A program made the position numbers and the translations under genes. A stretch of 64,000 nt of DNA from Lamellibrachia columna (lineage: Eukaryota; Annelida; Polychaeta; Sabellida; Siboglinidae), in assembly GCA_963662155.1 (NCBI GenBank), contig OY759265.1, forward strand, positions 14,295,761 to 14,359,760, written 5' to 3'. Below the pieces are notes generated by a model. That model was given only the letters and a program-made list of their open reading frames with translations, did not search any database and was not told where the DNA came from. Below are positions 62,771 to 64,000 of the stretch, piece by piece (within the stretch, counting starts at the first letter, position 1; each line of letters starts with the position of its first letter).

Positions 62771-63176
62771 ATGCATCATGGTAAAACAAGCATGGATGAC
62801 ATTTTTGTGAGAAAGTATAGGCGGAAAATCGAGTATAAAACTGTCTTGTCAAGCAATAGCAGTTGCATGTTATGGACAGGATGTTGTAAAAAATCATATA
62901 GGCTAACGCAGTATGGTGTCATATGTGTGAAATTTCCCGCTTCTGGTGGTAATGCTGGGAAATGGAAGACTTCTTGTACATAGATTAATGTACATGCTAC
63001 ATCATGATTTAAAAAAAATTCCTAAACATCTAAGTTGTAGCCATATTTGCAATGTCAGCTTGTGTGTTAATCCACAGCATATAACACTGGAGCCACTGTT
63101 TGTAAACAACAATAGAAGACAGTGTGTGAGAGAGCTGCATTGTTTTGGTCACGGTCATTACCCTCAGTGTATTTAG
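62771..63176 (+). pseudogene. His-Me finger (zinc-loop) homing-type endonuclease, frameshifted
   Basis: Two overlapping plus-strand frames (62771-62983 and 62946-63176) carry the zinc-binding loop of eukaryotic His-Me/I-PpoI-like endonucleases. The first frame has the CMLWTGCCKKSYRLTQYGVI segment. The second has VHRLMYMLHHDL, SHICNVSLCVNPQHITLEPL, NNNRRQC and CFGHGHYPQC, with the Cys/His pattern of the family. One frameshift at about 62950-62970 separates them. Rest of the short domain looks conserved, so it broke recently or the shift reflects a sequencing error. Such genes occur scattered in invertebrate genomes as selfish or domesticated nucleases. Confidence 0.7.
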
Positions 63177-63581
63177 AAATTGAGCAGTTGAACAGGTGAT
63201 AGACAAATCAATCAATTAATTAAGCCAGTCTTATCATTACTCACAAGTTTGTGTGTTTTTGCATGCTCAGCTGCTTGCCTGTCTGTCTGTGTGTCCATTC
63301 TTTGTTGTGGTCGCAGGGCTATGGGGTAATCCTGTCTTGAACTCCCCTCACATCCATGTGGAGGGAGTGTGTGGCATGTAATCCTCCTGGTGCCAAACGT
63401 GTGACAGAGTTTATCATTAAGAAATGTCATACAGGACATATGGCATGTCACATGTGACAAATGTATGTGTGATCATCAGTAGATCTGTCACGCAGGAAGT
63501 AAGGGTGGTCACTGGAAGAGTGAGTTACTGGCTTCTTCCGTTTTCTTTTCACAGCAGTTGTAGCTGTGCATTTTTTTTTTT
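63177..63581. other. Host intergenic sequence
   Basis: No gene. ACATGGCATG/TCACATGTGACA-type short palindromic repeats lie at about 63420-63465. A T(13) run at about 63572 precedes the next ORF's 3' end. Confidence 0.35.
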
Positions 63582-64000
63582 TTATGTTTCATCCAGCTGC
63601 CCCTTACGGTACTGTTTCTTTTGGGCATCCTTTTTCGTGTCACTGGTTGCTTGTCTGTGCATCTTAGATGCACGTGCAGCACTGAAGCGTTTCCACATGT
63701 TGTACCTTAGCCGTCTTCGCACAGAACTCTTAGATCTGTATATCCTGTTGTATGTTGTTACAAGTTGCATCTGTCTAACAGCTTTGGCCACTCTTCCTCC
63801 TTTACTAATCGGAGCTTTGCTTGTCTCCAATTTCCGCAGTAGAGAGTCCCCCGCTCCATAATTCAGCCTGTCAATGGCTGCACAGGCACATCCCTTGACG
63901 TTGCGACTGAAGTTCACATTTTTTGGTAGAGAAGCACTCAACCCCCTGTTCAGGCCCTCATTTCGGTTTGTGTTAAGACACAGTTTTGTTAATGCTAGTG
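63582..64000 (-). CDS. C-terminal part of a transposon-like ORF, runs off the window
   Basis: The minus-strand frame is open across the window edge, so the gene starts beyond 64000. The end contains NTNRNEGLNRGLSASLPKNV, NFSRNVKGCACAAIDRLNYG and AGDSLLRKLE, followed by a very basic tail with RRRLRYNMWKRFSAARASKM and ATSDTKKDAQKKQ. The EG.NR.LS.SLPKN..FSRN...G block is one I associate with large repetitive transposase-like ORFs of invertebrates, but I cannot name the superfamily. The intact frame hints at a young copy. Confidence 0.55.
   Translation of the reverse strand, partial: LALTKLCLNTNRNEGLNRGLSASLPKNVNFSRNVKGCACAAIDRLNYGAGDSLLRKLETSKAPISKGGRVAKAVRQMQLVTTYNRIYRSKSSVRRRLRYNMWKRFSAARASKMHRQATSDTKKDAQKKQYRKGQLDET

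Overview
The window is animal genomic DNA, probably from a marine invertebrate. A mollusc or other lophotrochozoan is my guess, but nothing in the sequence proves the taxon. Spliceosomal introns, TATA boxes, R2-like and CR1-like retrotransposon remnants and long tandem repeats all point to a metazoan nuclear genome. The centrepiece is a complete, apparently young Polinton/Maverick (adintovirus-like) element at 8436-26303 (17,868 bp). It is bounded by near-identical terminal inverted repeats (TIRs) and a perfect 6-bp target duplication (GATGAC). It interrupts one copy of a host macro-repeat whose uninterrupted copy survives at 4268-4273 in the same window.

Layout. 1-8435: tandem host macro-repeat (unit about 4.16 kb), carrying subunits of the 0.9-kb family seen again on the right. 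8436-26303: the Polinton. From left to right, nearly all on the minus strand, it holds an adenain-like protease, a double-jelly-roll major capsid protein, a basic core/pX-like protein, a penton-like minor capsid protein, a small membrane protein, a DD35E integrase with chromodomain, two paralogous membrane micro-proteins, two conserved small Polinton proteins, an A32-like packaging ATPase, a 1508-residue protein-primed DNA polymerase B, four short exon-like cassettes, two acidic ORFs, and a NADAR domain fused to an RPA70C-type zinc OB fold. A spliced gene of unknown function runs divergently from the NADAR gene on the plus strand. 26304-28454: the rest of the interrupted macro-repeat. 28455-36502: about nine 0.89-kb tandem units with dimeric higher-order structure. 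36503-38946: an inverted, diverged, truncated second Polinton end that keeps the TIR, the spliced unknown gene, the divergent promoter and the 5' part of the NADAR gene. 39000-64000: host DNA with decayed elements: an R2-like retrotransposon tail, an endogenous CRESS-DNA virus Rep, repeated exon-like segments, a transposon-like coiled-coil ORF with a deletion derivative, a LINE reverse transcriptase, a MITE, a His-Me finger nuclease and part of another transposon-like ORF.

How the Polinton genes fit together. INT integrates the linear element at a 6-bp target. POLB copies it by protein priming from the TIRs and exposes single strands. MCP, mCP, the pX-like protein, PRO and ATP form a virion morphogenesis module. 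The early-looking right end (NADAR/OB, acidic ORFs, mini-exon cassettes, divergent spliced gene) is the least conventional part. One strong splice donor after NADAR codon 264 is in phase 0 with at least six downstream acceptor-like sites, suggesting one enzymatic N-terminus joined to alternative C-termini. NADAR proteins are known to remove ADP-ribose from guanine in DNA, so a NADAR-ssDNA-binding fusion in a replicating element is the most interesting candidate system here. Its activity and splicing are inference.
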